Notes under the pieces: model-generated | The model's database searches: none | The model's input: the letters and a program-made list of their open reading frames with translations, nothing else | Told to the model about the DNA's origin: nothing | Shown here: one piece after another, positions 50,577-59,820 of the stretch | How the letters are laid out: each line of letters opens with the position of its first letter | How positions within the stretch are numbered: position 1 is the first letter of the stretch | NCBI RefSeq assembly: GCF_900104615.1 | Contig: NZ_LT629939.1 | Location: forward strand, 2,211,315 to 2,275,314 | Length of the DNA: 64,000 nucleotides | Direction: 5' to 3' | Origin: Merdimmobilis hominis | GTDB lineage: Bacteria; Bacillota; Clostridia; Oscillospirales; Ruminococcaceae | Made by a program: the position numbers and the translations under genes

Positions 50577-52484
50577 TTATTTTTGAATCAGCACCCGGGC
50601 GTCGCCCACCTTTTTGGTGATGCCTTTGCGGTCCCAGTATTCCAGGAGGGCCACCGCATATTTGCGGCTGGTTTCAATGGCGTCACGGAACTCGCCCAAG
50701 GAGACCTGTCCGTTCGCCTCCAGAAGCTTCTGGAAGGCAGCAAAGGCCTGATCATAATAGTTGCGGTGGATAGCGATCTGGGGGCTGAGGGCAATCACTG
50801 TGCCATCGTCCTGAAGGGCCTCCATCACCTGTTTGAAGGTCTCCTTTTCCTTGGCGAATTGCTTGGCTACCTCGTCGGTGGCAGGGGAGGCAAGGCCGCT
50901 GTCCAGATAGATTTTCTCAATTTTGTCGGAAAGCCGCTTGTGGCTTTCGCTGTAGCTGACGGTGAAGGTGGAGAGGGCGACCTTTTGGCCTGCGTACCGG
51001 ATGTGGCCCTGGCCCTCCATCCAATCCAGGATTTTGTCGCACAGGGCGATCTCCCGGCCGGGGAGGAAGCGGCTGCGCAGCTCGTCTTTTCGCATGCCGG
51101 CTTGCAGGGGGTTGGACTTGTGGTACTCCTCCAAAATGCGGGTTAGCTGGCCTTGCAGGGTGGCGAGATAGTCCCGATGGAGGTCCAGCTTGCCAGTGAT
51201 GGGGATGAGCTCCCCAGCCTCCTCCAGCAGTTTGACCTGGGCCGCGAATTCTTCTTGGGGGATGTCCAAACTCTCCCGTACCGCGTCCAAAGGCCGGAAT
51301 TTGGGGCTTCCCTCCAGCACCGCCTGGCGGATGGTGTCCTCTAGGGAGCCCTTTTCCTTGATGGCCAGACTTTCCAGCACAGCGGGGTCGCTGCGTTTGT
51401 GCCTCTCGGGGGCCGGATCCAGCACCACACCGCCGCCCACCGTCTCAATGGGGGAGTAGAACCGCACCACAAAATGATCCCCCCGCTTCACGGCGATGGG
51501 GTCGGTGAGCCGCAGCTGGGCGTAGCCGCTTTCTTCTGCGGTGAGCTGCTCCCGGTCATCCAGCAGCACCAGTTTGCAGAGCACATCCCGGGAGCCTAAG
51601 TACAGGTGGAGGCGGGAGCCGCTTTCAATCTCCCGCTGGCATTCCTTGAGGATGGAGAGCTTGACATCCAACATCAGGGAATTCTGCATCGAACCGGGCG
51701 CCGCCAAGGTGTCGCCCCGCTCGACCTCGGATTTTTTGATGTTGGCCAGGTTGACCGCCACCCGCTGCCCCGCGTAGGCGGTAGAAACGGTTTGGTTGTG
51801 GACCTGGAGGTTGCGCACCTTGGTAAGCTTTTCCCCGGGGTAGATCATGACCTCGTCCCCCTCGGTCACCGTGCCTTCGATGAGGGTGCCGGTGATGACG
51901 GTGCCGAAACCGTCCACCGAGAAGACCCGGTCCACCGGGATGCGGAAGGGCTTGGAGGTGTTTTTCTGCTGCACCGCCTGGAGTTTTTCCTCGATGAGCA
52001 GCCGCAGCCCCTCGATGCCCTCGCCGGTGTAGGCGGAAACCGGCACAATGGGGGCGTCGGCTAAAAAGCTGCCCTGGACTTCGCTGCGGACATCCTCCTT
52101 GACCACCTCCAGCCACTCCTCGTCCACCATGTCGGTTTTGGTCAGCACGATGATGCCGTTTTGGATGCCCAGCAGGGAGAGGATACCCAAATGCTCCCGG
52201 GTCTGGGGCATAAAGCCCTCGTCGGCGGCCACTACCAGCAGCACCAGGTCGATGCCGCCGGCCCCGGCCAGCATGTTTTTCACAAATTTTTCATGGCCGG
52301 GCACGTCGATGATGCCCGCCTGTTCCCCATGGGGCAGGGTGATGTGGGCGAATCCCAGTTCTATGGTGATGCCCCGCTTTTTTTCTTCCTTCAGCCGGTC
52401 GGTGTCGATGCCGGTCAAGGCCTTGATGAGCATGGTCTTGCCGTGGTCCACGTGGCCGGCGGTGCCGATGATATAGTTTTTCAT
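50577..52484 (-). CDS. selB: Selenocysteine-specific elongation factor SelB
   Basis: 635 residues. EF-Tu-like G domain with [19 protein letters not shown] and TKTD, two beta-barrel domains, and a C-terminal half made of winged-helix domains (about residues 390-635) that bind the SECIS hairpin. It carries Sec-tRNA to UGA codons. Starts at ATG 52484, 23 bases after selA. Confidence 0.95.
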   Translation of the reverse strand: MKNYIIGTAGHVDHGKTMLIKALTGIDTDRLKEEKKRGITIELGFAHITLPHGEQAGIIDVPGHEKFVKNMLAGAGGIDLVLLVVAADEGFMPQTREHLGILSLLGIQNGIIVLTKTDMVDEEWLEVVKEDVRSEVQGSFLADAPIVPVSAYTGEGIEGLRLLIEEKLQAVQQKNTSKPFRIPVDRVFSVDGFGTVITGTLIEGTVTEGDEVMIYPGEKLTKVRNLQVHNQTVSTAYAGQRVAVNLANIKKSEVERGDTLAAPGSMQNSLMLDVKLSILKECQREIESGSRLHLYLGSRDVLCKLVLLDDREQLTAEESGYAQLRLTDPIAVKRGDHFVVRFYSPIETVGGGVVLDPAPERHKRSDPAVLESLAIKEKGSLEDTIRQAVLEGSPKFRPLDAVRESLDIPQEEFAAQVKLLEEAGELIPITGKLDLHRDYLATLQGQLTRILEEYHKSNPLQAGMRKDELRSRFLPGREIALCDKILDWMEGQGHIRYAGQKVALSTFTVSYSESHKRLSDKIEKIYLDSGLASPATDEVAKQFAKEKETFKQVMEALQDDGTVIALSPQIAIHRNYYDQAFAAFQKLLEANGQVSLGEFRDAIETSRKYAVALLEYWDRKGITKKVGDARVLIQK

Positions 52485-52507
52485 GGAAACTCCTCGCTTC
52501 TCTATCC

Positions 52508-53899
52508 CTATTGGACGCAGGCGGCGATATTCTCTGCCACCAGGTCAAAATCCGATTCCTCGATGGTGCGCACATCCAGGAGGTATTGGTCTTTGTTGAT
52601 CCGGCCGATGACCGGCACCGGGCAGGCCCGCAGCCGTTTCTCCAGCTCCATCACCGAGATGGCGGAGGGGACGATGGCCACAACCCGGCTTTTGAGCATC
52701 TGGGTGGGGACCGAACCGCCGCCCACCTGGCCCAGCTCCTCGATCACCGAGAGGGCACAGCCGCTGGTTTTGGCGGCGATGGCATCCCGCAGGCGGTTGG
52801 CCTTGGCCTCCAGCTGTTCCAGGGTGACTGCCAGCATCTTGAGGGTGGGGATCTCCTCCATGGCGTCCCGGGGATCCAAATAGAGCCGCAGGGTGGCTTC
52901 CAGGGCGGCCAGGGTCATTTTATCCACCCGCAGGGCACGGGTGAGGGGATGTTTTTTCATCTGGTCGATGTACTTCTTTTTGCCGATGATGATGCCCGCC
53001 TGAGGGCCGCCTAGCAGCTTGTCCCCGCTGAAGGAGAGGACATCCACCCCGGCGTCCAAGCACTGTTGCACCGTGGGCTCGTCCAGGATTCCGAACTGTT
53101 CCAGGTTGACGAACACCCCGCTGCCCAGGTCGTGGATGACCGGCAGGCCATGGGCGTGGGCAACCTCCACCATGTCCTTGGTGGGGACGCTCTCGGTAAA
53201 GCCCAAGATGCGGAAGTTGCTGGTGTGGACTTTGAGAAAGGCGCCGGTGTTTTCGGTGATGGCCTTCTCATAGTCGGACAGATGGGTCTTGTTGGTGGAG
53301 CCCACCTCCACCAGGATGCTGCCGCTCTGCTCCATAATCTCCGGCACCCGGAAGGAACCGCCGATTTCCACCAGCTCCCCCCGGGAGATGACCACTTCCT
53401 TGCCCTTGGTCATAGCCCCCAAGATCAGCATGACGGCGGCGGCGTTGTTGTTGACCACCAGGGCGCTCTCCGCCCCGGTGAGCCGGGTCACCAGCTCCTC
53501 AATGTGGGAGTACCGGCTGCCCCGGCGGCCGGCAGCCACGTCATATTCCAATGTGGAGTAGCCCATGGCCACATCGCAGACCGCCTGGGTGACCTTTTCC
53601 CCCAGGCGGGCCCGGCCCAGGTTGGTGTGCAGCACGATGCCGGTGCCGTTGATTAGCCGCCGCAGGCTCATCACCGAATGGGAGCGGACCCGTTCCGCCG
53701 CGGCCAGGGCGACCCCGTCCACCGTAGGGGCTTCGGTCAAGCTTCCGGCCAGGATGGCCTCCCGGGTTTCCTCCAATACGGCGCGGATGGCTTCCACCGC
53801 CACCGAATGGGAGAGCTGCTGCTCTGGGTCGAAGAGTGGGCTGGCGAGGACCTCATCCACTTTGGGGATAGTGCGTAGCAAAGCTGTGTTGGCTGCCAT
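52508..53899 (-). CDS. selA: L-seryl-tRNA(Sec) selenium transferase SelA
   Basis: 463 residues from ATG 53899 behind AAAGGAG; the frame is open 66 bases further up but without a ribosome site. PLP enzyme that turns Ser-tRNA(Sec) into Sec-tRNA(Sec) using selenophosphate. The PLP lysine is in SFSGDKLLGGPQAG; typical stretches are INGTGIVLHTNLGRA and EVGSTNKTHLSDYE. First gene of selA-selB. selD, which makes selenophosphate, is not in the window. Confidence 0.95.
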   Translation of the reverse strand: MAANTALLRTIPKVDEVLASPLFDPEQQLSHSVAVEAIRAVLEETREAILAGSLTEAPTVDGVALAAAERVRSHSVMSLRRLINGTGIVLHTNLGRARLGEKVTQAVCDVAMGYSTLEYDVAAGRRGSRYSHIEELVTRLTGAESALVVNNNAAAVMLILGAMTKGKEVVISRGELVEIGGSFRVPEIMEQSGSILVEVGSTNKTHLSDYEKAITENTGAFLKVHTSNFRILGFTESVPTKDMVEVAHAHGLPVIHDLGSGVFVNLEQFGILDEPTVQQCLDAGVDVLSFSGDKLLGGPQAGIIIGKKKYIDQMKKHPLTRALRVDKMTLAALEATLRLYLDPRDAMEEIPTLKMLAVTLEQLEAKANRLRDAIAAKTSGCALSVIEELGQVGGGSVPTQMLKSRVVAIVPSAISVMELEKRLRACPVPVIGRINKDQYLLDVRTIEESDFDLVAENIAACVQ

Positions 53900-54188
53900 G
53901 GCAAAAAACTCCTTTTGTCGTCGAAATTGCAAAGCCGCATGGGCTGAAATCATTGGGGTTTGCATACATAGTTATTATAGTAAATCCTGCGGGGGATGTC
54001 CACAATTCCCACAAAAAATCGCCAAAGGGCGCAAAGGAGGGCTGGATTGGCAGCTCCTTTTTCAAAACAACGGGGGAGGGCTTGTCAATTCTTTCCTGGT
54101 CGGGTATAATAAAATTAACAATTCAGTCACAATTTTATGCCATTTTATTAACCGGTCGGGGGGCACACCGCCCCAGAAAGGAGTTTCT

Positions 54189-55409
54189 ATGAGAGAATTG
54201 TTGGCAGTGGCTCTGGCCTTCGGCTTGATGCTGATATTGCTGCGGAAAAATGTCAATTTTGGCGTGACCATGCTGATCACCTCAGCGACGTTGTGCGTGG
54301 TGGCGGGCATCGCCCCTCTCACCGTGTTCAACGTGATCAAAACCACCTTCACCAGCGAAAAGAATATCACCACCCTTTTGGTTGTGTTCACCGTCAGCAT
54401 CCTGGGGGGGCTGTGTGGCCGGTATGGCATCCTGACCAAGGTTGTGGACAGCATGCAGGATATTATCCCCAACACAAAAGTGGTGATCATGCTCATCCCC
54501 GCCATCATCGGCTTGTTGGTCATGCCAGGGGGCGCCATCCTCTCCGCACCTTTTGTGGACAGCGTAGGCGATCAAATCGGCATCAGCCAGCCCCGGAAAG
54601 CGGCCATCAACCTGGTATTCCGCCATGTGGCCATGATGTGTATGCCCTTCTCCACCTCGGTACTGCTGGCCATCTCCATGAACCCGGAGATCGGGCTCTA
54701 TGAGCTGATTGGCCTCAACCTCTTCTTTATGATCCTCAACTTTATATGTGGGTATTACTGCTTCCTGCGGCCGGTCAAATGCGAAAAGCGGGTGAAAAAG
54801 GCTGCAGCGGGGGAGAGCGTCAAAAGCTTCTTCCTCAACCTGTCGCCCATCTATGTCAGCATCCTGCTCAACATCGTCACCGGTATCCCTCTGTACCTGT
54901 GCATCCTGGTGGGTATCGGCATTACATACCTCATCTGCGACAAGAAGGACTTCCTGAAAAACTTCAAGGATTCCATCAACTTCAATGTGGTCTTCACTGT
55001 GGCAGGCGTGTTGGTTTTGCAAAGCTGCATTTCCTCCCTGGACGGCTTGATGGAGATTATCACCGGCGGCCTTGGCAGCGGGGGCTGGACGGCAGCCATT
55101 GTCCTGGGCCTAGGCGCTGCTTTCTTCGGTGCGATCACCGGCCTTTCCAACGCCGCCATGGGCATTGTGCTCCCCTTGGTTGCGCTGCTTTCTGTTCCCC
55201 ATGCCACCTCGTTGTACCTCACCTTTGTGGTGTTTGTGGGCGCTTACTTCGGCTACTTCTTCTCTCCTTTGCACCTGTGCCAGGTTTTCACCAACGAATA
55301 CTTGAAGGTCAGCACCGGCGAGATTTACAAGGAGTACCGCACCTACGGCGTTATGCTGGGAGTGGGCACTGTCCTCCTGTTTGCCGTGATGGGCTTTGTC
55401 ATGATGTAG
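54189..55409 (+). CDS. DUF401-family membrane permease
   Basis: 406 residues from ATG 54189 behind AAAGGAG. About ten or eleven spans; the phrases MPGGAILSAPFVDS and KAAINLVFRHVAMMCMPF are those of DUF401, a group within the ion-transporter-like superfamily. It probably transports an organic anion or amino acid; position between sel and grd genes is suggestive of a role with glycine metabolism, but nothing more is shown. Codon and base use match neighbours. Confidence 0.8.
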   Translation: MRELLAVALAFGLMLILLRKNVNFGVTMLITSATLCVVAGIAPLTVFNVIKTTFTSEKNITTLLVVFTVSILGGLCGRYGILTKVVDSMQDIIPNTKVVIMLIPAIIGLLVMPGGAILSAPFVDSVGDQIGISQPRKAAINLVFRHVAMMCMPFSTSVLLAISMNPEIGLYELIGLNLFFMILNFICGYYCFLRPVKCEKRVKKAAAGESVKSFFLNLSPIYVSILLNIVTGIPLYLCILVGIGITYLICDKKDFLKNFKDSINFNVVFTVAGVLVLQSCISSLDGLMEIITGGLGSGGWTAAIVLGLGAAFFGAITGLSNAAMGIVLPLVALLSVPHATSLYLTFVVFVGAYFGYFFSPLHLCQVFTNEYLKVSTGEIYKEYRTYGVMLGVGTVLLFAVMGFVMM

Positions 55410-55420
55410 CGGCCCATTTG

Positions 55421-55462
55421 AAAAAATCCCCCGGAGACTTAATAAGTCTCCGGGGGATTTTT
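55421..55462. terminator. Bidirectional terminator after DUF401 gene
   Basis: A perfect 16-bp stem (ATCCCCCGGAGACTTA and complement), T5 on the plus strand and A6 before the stem, so it also ends the minus-strand acetyltransferase. Confidence 0.92.
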
Positions 55463-55470
55463 ATAGGGTG

Positions 55471-55917
55471 TTACAGCGCCCGCTTGAGGTAAACCATGTC
55501 CACGCACTGCTGGCCCCCGTCGAAGATGGGTTCGGGGTAGTTGTCCACGAAGAAGTTGGCAACCACATGGCTGGGCAGGAACCCAAGACGCCGGTAGAAG
55601 GGGACCCCGTTGTCGCTGGTCCCCACCTGCATCTCCTGGAACCTGCCCTGGTAGAGTGCCGCCAAGTGATTTACCAAGGCGGAGCCCAGCCCCTTGCCCT
55701 GCAAATCCTCCCGTACAGCCAGATTTTTCAGCTCGCATAGGGTGGGGGAGAGGGGAAGGACCACCGCCTCGGCGGCCAGTTCCCCGTGGAGGGTGAGGCT
55801 GTGGAGCTCCCCTTCCTCCAGGTAGCGCAGAACCATCTCCCGGCAGGGGTCGGCCAGCAGGAGGAGCTCCCAAAAACTGGGGGAGAGCTGGTCGATTGAT
55901 AGGGTGTGAAATTCCAT
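55471..55917 (-). CDS. GNAT-family N-acetyltransferase
   Basis: 148 residues from ATG 55917 behind GGAGGA. The acetyl-CoA motif AVREDLQGKGLGSALVNHLAALYQ is at about residues 72-95, followed by QVGTSDNGVPFYRRLGFLPS. Acceptor unknown. Downstream of the grd operon but separated from it by a terminator. Confidence 0.82.
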   Translation of the reverse strand: MEFHTLSIDQLSPSFWELLLLADPCREMVLRYLEEGELHSLTLHGELAAEAVVLPLSPTLCELKNLAVREDLQGKGLGSALVNHLAALYQGRFQEMQVGTSDNGVPFYRRLGFLPSHVVANFFVDNYPEPIFDGGQQCVDMVYLKRAL

Positions 55918-55934
55918 AGATCCTCCTCCCAAAC

Positions 55935-55976
55935 TAAAAAAGAAAGGGGCTGGAGCCGCGGCTTCCAACCCCTTTT
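55935..55976 (-). terminator. Terminator of the glycine reductase operon
   Basis: On the minus strand AAAGGGGTTGGAAGCC / CTCCAGCCCCTTT stem (mostly paired), followed by CTTTTTT; 45 bases after the grdD stop. Confidence 0.82.
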
Positions 55977-56021
55977 CTATTGCACCCGGAACGCGGGATT
56001 TTTGGGTGAAAAATTGTTTGC

Positions 56022-57173
56022 TTACTGGATGTAACCAGCGGCTTTCAGAGCCTCTGCAGCTTTGTCATGGTTGGCTTCAGAGACCAGGATGATTGGGCCA
56101 GTGCAACCCATGCCGCTCTCGGCGTATACGCCAACCTTCCACAGGGCCTTGACGGCGTCCTCAAGATCCATGATCTCGATGCCGGACAGCTGGGAGGTGA
56201 CGACCTCTTTGGGAGGAGCGACAACCTCAGCGGTATCCTCTGCGGCGGCTTTCTTGGGTTTGCGGGCCTCGATGACCTTGTTCAGGCCAGCCTTGTGGGC
56301 GGCGGCAAACTCTTTCTTGGCGATCTCTTTGTAATTGCCTTTGACCAACTGGGATGCATACTCCATAGCGTTGGCCAGGACAGGTGCGCCGGAAGCGCGG
56401 GAAACGATGAGGACCAGTCTCTCGTACCCCTCACCAATGCCGGGGCCGTAGCCATAACCCATGGCTTCGTAGCTGCCGCCGGTGGTGTAGGAGGACATCA
56501 TCTTCATCAGGATATTGCCGGTCAGGGAATCGGTGACCATGACGTCGCAAGCGCCGACCAGCAGGTCGTTGCCTCTCATGACGCAGCCGCCGTCCGCTCT
56601 GGAGGACTCGGCAAAATGGATATCATAGCCATTGGCTTGGAGCTCTTTCAGAGCGCCCTCGCACTGTCTGGCGCCATCCACATTGAGGATGCCCACGGTG
56701 GGCTCTTTGATGCCGCAGGCTTTAGCAGTGATGATGCCGTAGATCGCATTTTTGATCATGGCCTCAATCCGCTCTGCGGAGGAAGTGCCGGTGGTGGTGG
56801 CAATATACATCTGTTTGCCTTTACCGGGGGTGACCACACGGCCGACGGTGGAAACACCGATGGGGAAGGGGTAGTGCATAGTGACACAACCATCGATGGC
56901 GCCGCTATCCAGCAGCTTCTCCATCTCTTTGTACATCTCGTCTTCATCCGAGACCTTGCAGGTGTTGAACTTATCGCTCTCAGCAGTGCCGATCAGGGTG
57001 ACATCGACACCCCGGTCTGCGGCCAACAGGCAGGCCTCAACAGCGTTGGCTTCGCCATGCTCACTGCCCAGGCCGGTCACGGCGATCCGGGGACGGCTGC
57101 CGAAGGAGCCGGTCTCCAGACCAGTCGCAATGTCCATGAAGGTCTGAGCGATGATCTTTTCTACATTTGCCAT
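56022..57173 (-). CDS. grdD: Glycine/sarcosine/betaine reductase component C, subunit alpha (GrdD)
   Basis: 383 residues, PlsX-like. With GrdC it forms protein C, which releases the carboxymethyl unit from GrdA as acetyl phosphate. The PlsX-type stretches are PRIAVTGLGSEHGEANAVEA and GANDLLVGACDVMVTDSLTGN-like (GNDLLVGACDVMVTDSLTGN). The C-terminus adds an alanine/lysine segment (residues about 300-330). Last gene of the operon, 12 bases after grdC. Confidence 0.92.
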   Translation of the reverse strand: MANVEKIIAQTFMDIATGLETGSFGSRPRIAVTGLGSEHGEANAVEACLLAADRGVDVTLIGTAESDKFNTCKVSDEDEMYKEMEKLLDSGAIDGCVTMHYPFPIGVSTVGRVVTPGKGKQMYIATTTGTSSAERIEAMIKNAIYGIITAKACGIKEPTVGILNVDGARQCEGALKELQANGYDIHFAESSRADGGCVMRGNDLLVGACDVMVTDSLTGNILMKMMSSYTTGGSYEAMGYGYGPGIGEGYERLVLIVSRASGAPVLANAMEYASQLVKGNYKEIAKKEFAAAHKAGLNKVIEARKPKKAAAEDTAEVVAPPKEVVTSQLSGIEIMDLEDAVKALWKVGVYAESGMGCTGPIILVSEANHDKAAEALKAAGYIQ

Positions 57174-57185
57174 CTCTCTACCTCA

Positions 57186-58724
57186 CTATTCTGCGTCAGC
57201 AATCAGGGTGGAAGCGAAATCCTTCATCGCCTTGGCGATCAGGCTCTTGATCTGCTCCTCGGAAACGGAGGATTCCTCAGCTTTGCCGCTGTTCTTCTGG
57301 ATGATGAAGGAAACGCCGTCAAACAGGTTGGTCATACGGCCCAGGAACAGGGAGCCCTTACCGATGATCATAGCGTTGTTGATCTTGCCTTCCTTGATCA
57401 TGTCGCACAGAGGTCCGACAGCGGGAACACCGGAGGGGATATGGCCCTGGGTGGGAGCCCAACCGACCAGACCGTGCTCAGTGGCAAAATTGGCGATGTC
57501 GGCTTTCTGCAGCTCGCCGCGTTTGACAGCCAGAGCAGCGATCATTTTGTAGTTGGCCAGAGGCACGTCGCCGGCACCAGCGGGTTTGGTGATATCGGGG
57601 TTCTGCATCTCGGGGGAGTACTTGTCGATGTCCGGAATCTTCAGGCCGTGGTTGTCCAGGGGAGTGGCAACCAGGGAGGTGATGACCGCTTGGGGAGAAG
57701 AACCGGTGCCGACAGTGTGTCTGCCGCACATATCGGAGGCGATTTCGGGGCTGACGCCATCGTTCTCGCTGACCAGCACAGCAAAGCCGCCGATCATATC
57801 CTCCAGGATAGGCATGTCCTTTTTGACATGGTCTTTGCCGTTCATGCCCAGTTTAGCGGTGCAGCCGCCGGCGCAGACGACAACGTTTTTGTAGGTACCG
57901 GATTTAACCAGGGCAGCAGCCTCGATCATGGCATGGGTGGGGGCGGCGCAGAAAGCGCGGACATCCGAACCGGAAGCGCTGGTCAGGCCAACAACCTCAG
58001 CAGCAGCTTTGGCGAAGTTGCCGCCGCCGCGCTGGTTCATATCACCGCAGGCCTCCTCGGCGCAGTCGATCACATAGTCCACCTCATCTTTGTTGATGCC
58101 GGTAGCTTTGATCAGGTGCAGCAGGGAGAGGACGCAGGAAGCTTTGGAAACCAGGTTTTCATGGATGACATGGGCGGAGAGGTTGGTGTCCACATCGTGA
58201 GCTCTCTTCACATAGCCCACCAGTTTGCCCTCATGATACAGGGGCTCAGCGTGCTCGTCGTTGACAAAGTGCTCAATCTCGCTCAGCTCAACACCGTCTT
58301 TGATCTTGGCGATCATGTCCTCGGTGTACAGAGGATGGGCTTCAGCCTTGGGTTTGACAGCGGCGACAAAGGATTTCTCCAGGTGGCACAGATCAAACAC
58401 GTCGCAGATCTGCATCAGCATCAGGAATTCATCCTGGGGCATGATTTCACCGTATTTGCCATAGCGGTCGCAGACAGGGGCCTTTTTGTCGTACCAGGGC
58501 TGCTCATAGGTAGCCAGCTCATCGGGGGTCATGTTGCCGATGTAGGTCTGGTTGGGCATATAAGCGAGGACTTCCTCGTAGGAACGCAGATGCTCGGGAA
58601 CCTTTTTCAGGTACTCGGAATCGGGGTTGACAATCTTTTCAGTGGTCTGGGTGGTGCCGTTCTGCATCACCATATCAGGGGTGAATGCCAGGATATAACC
58701 CGCGCCTTTAATAACACTGTTCAT
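57186..58724 (-). CDS. grdC: Glycine/sarcosine/betaine reductase component C, subunit beta (GrdC)
   Basis: 512 residues, thiolase/FabH-like. It carries the acetyl thioester intermediate of protein C and hands it to phosphate with GrdD. The opening VIKGAGYILAFTPDMVMQNG and the central DYVIDCAEEACGDMNQRGGG, followed by GSDVRAFCAAPTHAM (likely active cysteine), are typical of GrdC. ATG 58724 has AGAGAGG upstream. A hairpin between grdA and grdC may lower its expression relative to grdA. Confidence 0.93.
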   Translation of the reverse strand: MNSVIKGAGYILAFTPDMVMQNGTTQTTEKIVNPDSEYLKKVPEHLRSYEEVLAYMPNQTYIGNMTPDELATYEQPWYDKKAPVCDRYGKYGEIMPQDEFLMLMQICDVFDLCHLEKSFVAAVKPKAEAHPLYTEDMIAKIKDGVELSEIEHFVNDEHAEPLYHEGKLVGYVKRAHDVDTNLSAHVIHENLVSKASCVLSLLHLIKATGINKDEVDYVIDCAEEACGDMNQRGGGNFAKAAAEVVGLTSASGSDVRAFCAAPTHAMIEAAALVKSGTYKNVVVCAGGCTAKLGMNGKDHVKKDMPILEDMIGGFAVLVSENDGVSPEIASDMCGRHTVGTGSSPQAVITSLVATPLDNHGLKIPDIDKYSPEMQNPDITKPAGAGDVPLANYKMIAALAVKRGELQKADIANFATEHGLVGWAPTQGHIPSGVPAVGPLCDMIKEGKINNAMIIGKGSLFLGRMTNLFDGVSFIIQKNSGKAEESSVSEEQIKSLIAKAMKDFASTLIADAE

Positions 58725-58851
58725 TGGCTGATTACCTCTCTTTTTTGATTTGTCTTCATTATACGAAAGGTTGGCAGCAAAAGCAATAAAAACTTTTGTA
58801 AAGGGCTTTTGCCGCGCATTTTTCCAAAAAGGATCAGCAGCGCATGATATG

Positions 58852-58891
58852 AAAAATGGTGATGCGGTGATATTCTCACCACATCACCATT
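58852..58891 (-). terminator. Terminator-like hairpin between grdA and grdC
   Basis: On the minus strand a 16-bp nearly perfect stem (AATGGTGATGTGGTGA with TCACCGCATCACCATT, one mismatch-type pair) and TTTTTC. Placed after grdA inside the operon, so probably an attenuator or an mRNA 3' stabiliser that lets GrdA exceed GrdC/GrdD. Confidence 0.72.
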
Positions 58892-58908
58892 CTCATGTCA
58901 TTCAGCTA

Positions 58909-59379
58909 TTAGTATTTGCAGTATTCGCTACGGATATTGTTCATCTCTTCACAGATAGAATCGATATCCATAACCATCTCCATCATACCAACCTGCTCGT
59001 CATACACATCCGCGTTGACTTCGGCTTTGATCTCGGGCTCGCAAATGTGATAAACCTTAAGTCCCAACTGGACATTTGTCAACGGACCTGCGAAAGTGGG
59101 GTCACCGGCGGTGACAGTTTCAGCTGCCAGACCGGAAGCCTCGCTCTCAGCGGCACCCAACATCACAACGATGTTCTCGGGGCCGTACTGATCAGCGAAG
59201 TCTTTGACTCTCTTCTGATTCTCAAGATCCATTGCACCTGCGGCGGTTCAGACGAAGCACTCAGTGGCAGAGTAGACGACGTCTGCGCCGGCAGTTTTCA
59301 CGCATTCTTCAATAGCGGGTCCGGGAACGCCGTCACGGTCGCCAATGATGATGACTTTTTTGCCATTCAAAATGCTCAT
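58909..59379 (-). CDS. grdA: Glycine/sarcosine/betaine reductase selenoprotein A (GrdA), UGA read as selenocysteine
   Basis: 156 residues if TGA 59250-59248 is read as selenocysteine at position 44 (CFVU, the position known for GrdA). Read as stop, the frame would end after 43 residues. ATG 59379 is behind AAGGAGG. Protein A carries the carboxymethyl group as a selenoether between protein B and protein C. All downstream sequence is intact and typical ([17 protein letters not shown]), so this is not a pseudogene. The SECIS hairpin after UGA is not clear by eye. selA, selB and tRNA-Sec are nearby. Confidence 0.95.
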
Positions 59380-59463
59380 GAAAGCTACCTCCTTTTTAGA
59401 ATTTTTATTTATTAAACGGATGAAACCGCTTAATACAGAATAGAAATAGGGGAGAGGGGACGA

Positions 59464-59784
59464 TTACAGATATTTCTGAATCATGGCCTCGATGGAAGCC
59501 TCAGTGGCCTCCTCTTTGACGACCTCGTCGATCTTCTCGCCATCCTTGTAGATCGCCATAACAGGCAGACCCAGGATCTTCTGGCCAATGGCCAGTCTGC
59601 GGGCCTTGGTGGTGTTCAAGGAGCAGAATTTGATCTTGTCGCCGTATTTATCAGCGCAAGCATGGACAAAAGGCATCAGAGCAGCGCAGGGAACGCAGCC
59701 ATCGCCATAGAAGTCAACAAATACGTAGCCGTCTTTGTACTCCAGAACTTCAGCGTTAAAATTATCTTTGGTCAGATCGAGCAT
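59464..59784 (-). CDS. trxA: Thioredoxin of the glycine reductase system
   Basis: 106 residues from ATG 59784 (GGAG 8 bases upstream; an in-frame GTG at 59793 overlaps it). The active site is GDGCVPC instead of WCGPC, a variant I recall from amino-acid-fermenting anaerobes with glycine reductase. It reduces the oxidised GrdA. Lies between trxB and grdA, so made with its partners. Confidence 0.92.
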   Translation of the reverse strand: MLDLTKDNFNAEVLEYKDGYVFVDFYGDGCVPCAALMPFVHACADKYGDKIKFCSLNTTKARRLAIGQKILGLPVMAIYKDGEKIDEVVKEEATEASIEAMIQKYL

Positions 59785-59820
59785 GGGAAACACTCCTTTT
59801 CATTTCAGTGGAATCGGTGA

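Noticed and set aside
56067-58748. 893-codon open frame on the plus strand opposite grdC/grdD
   Set aside because: It is the antisense shadow of two certain genes; GC-rich third positions keep the opposite strand open.
59248-59250. Nonsense mutation in grdA (pseudogene)
   Set aside because: The TGA is at the known Sec44 position, and tRNA-Sec, selA and selB are present.
59221-59250. SECIS hairpin directly after the grdA UGA
   Set aside because: Only short GC/GC pairings around GGT are seen by eye; not strong enough to list as a feature.
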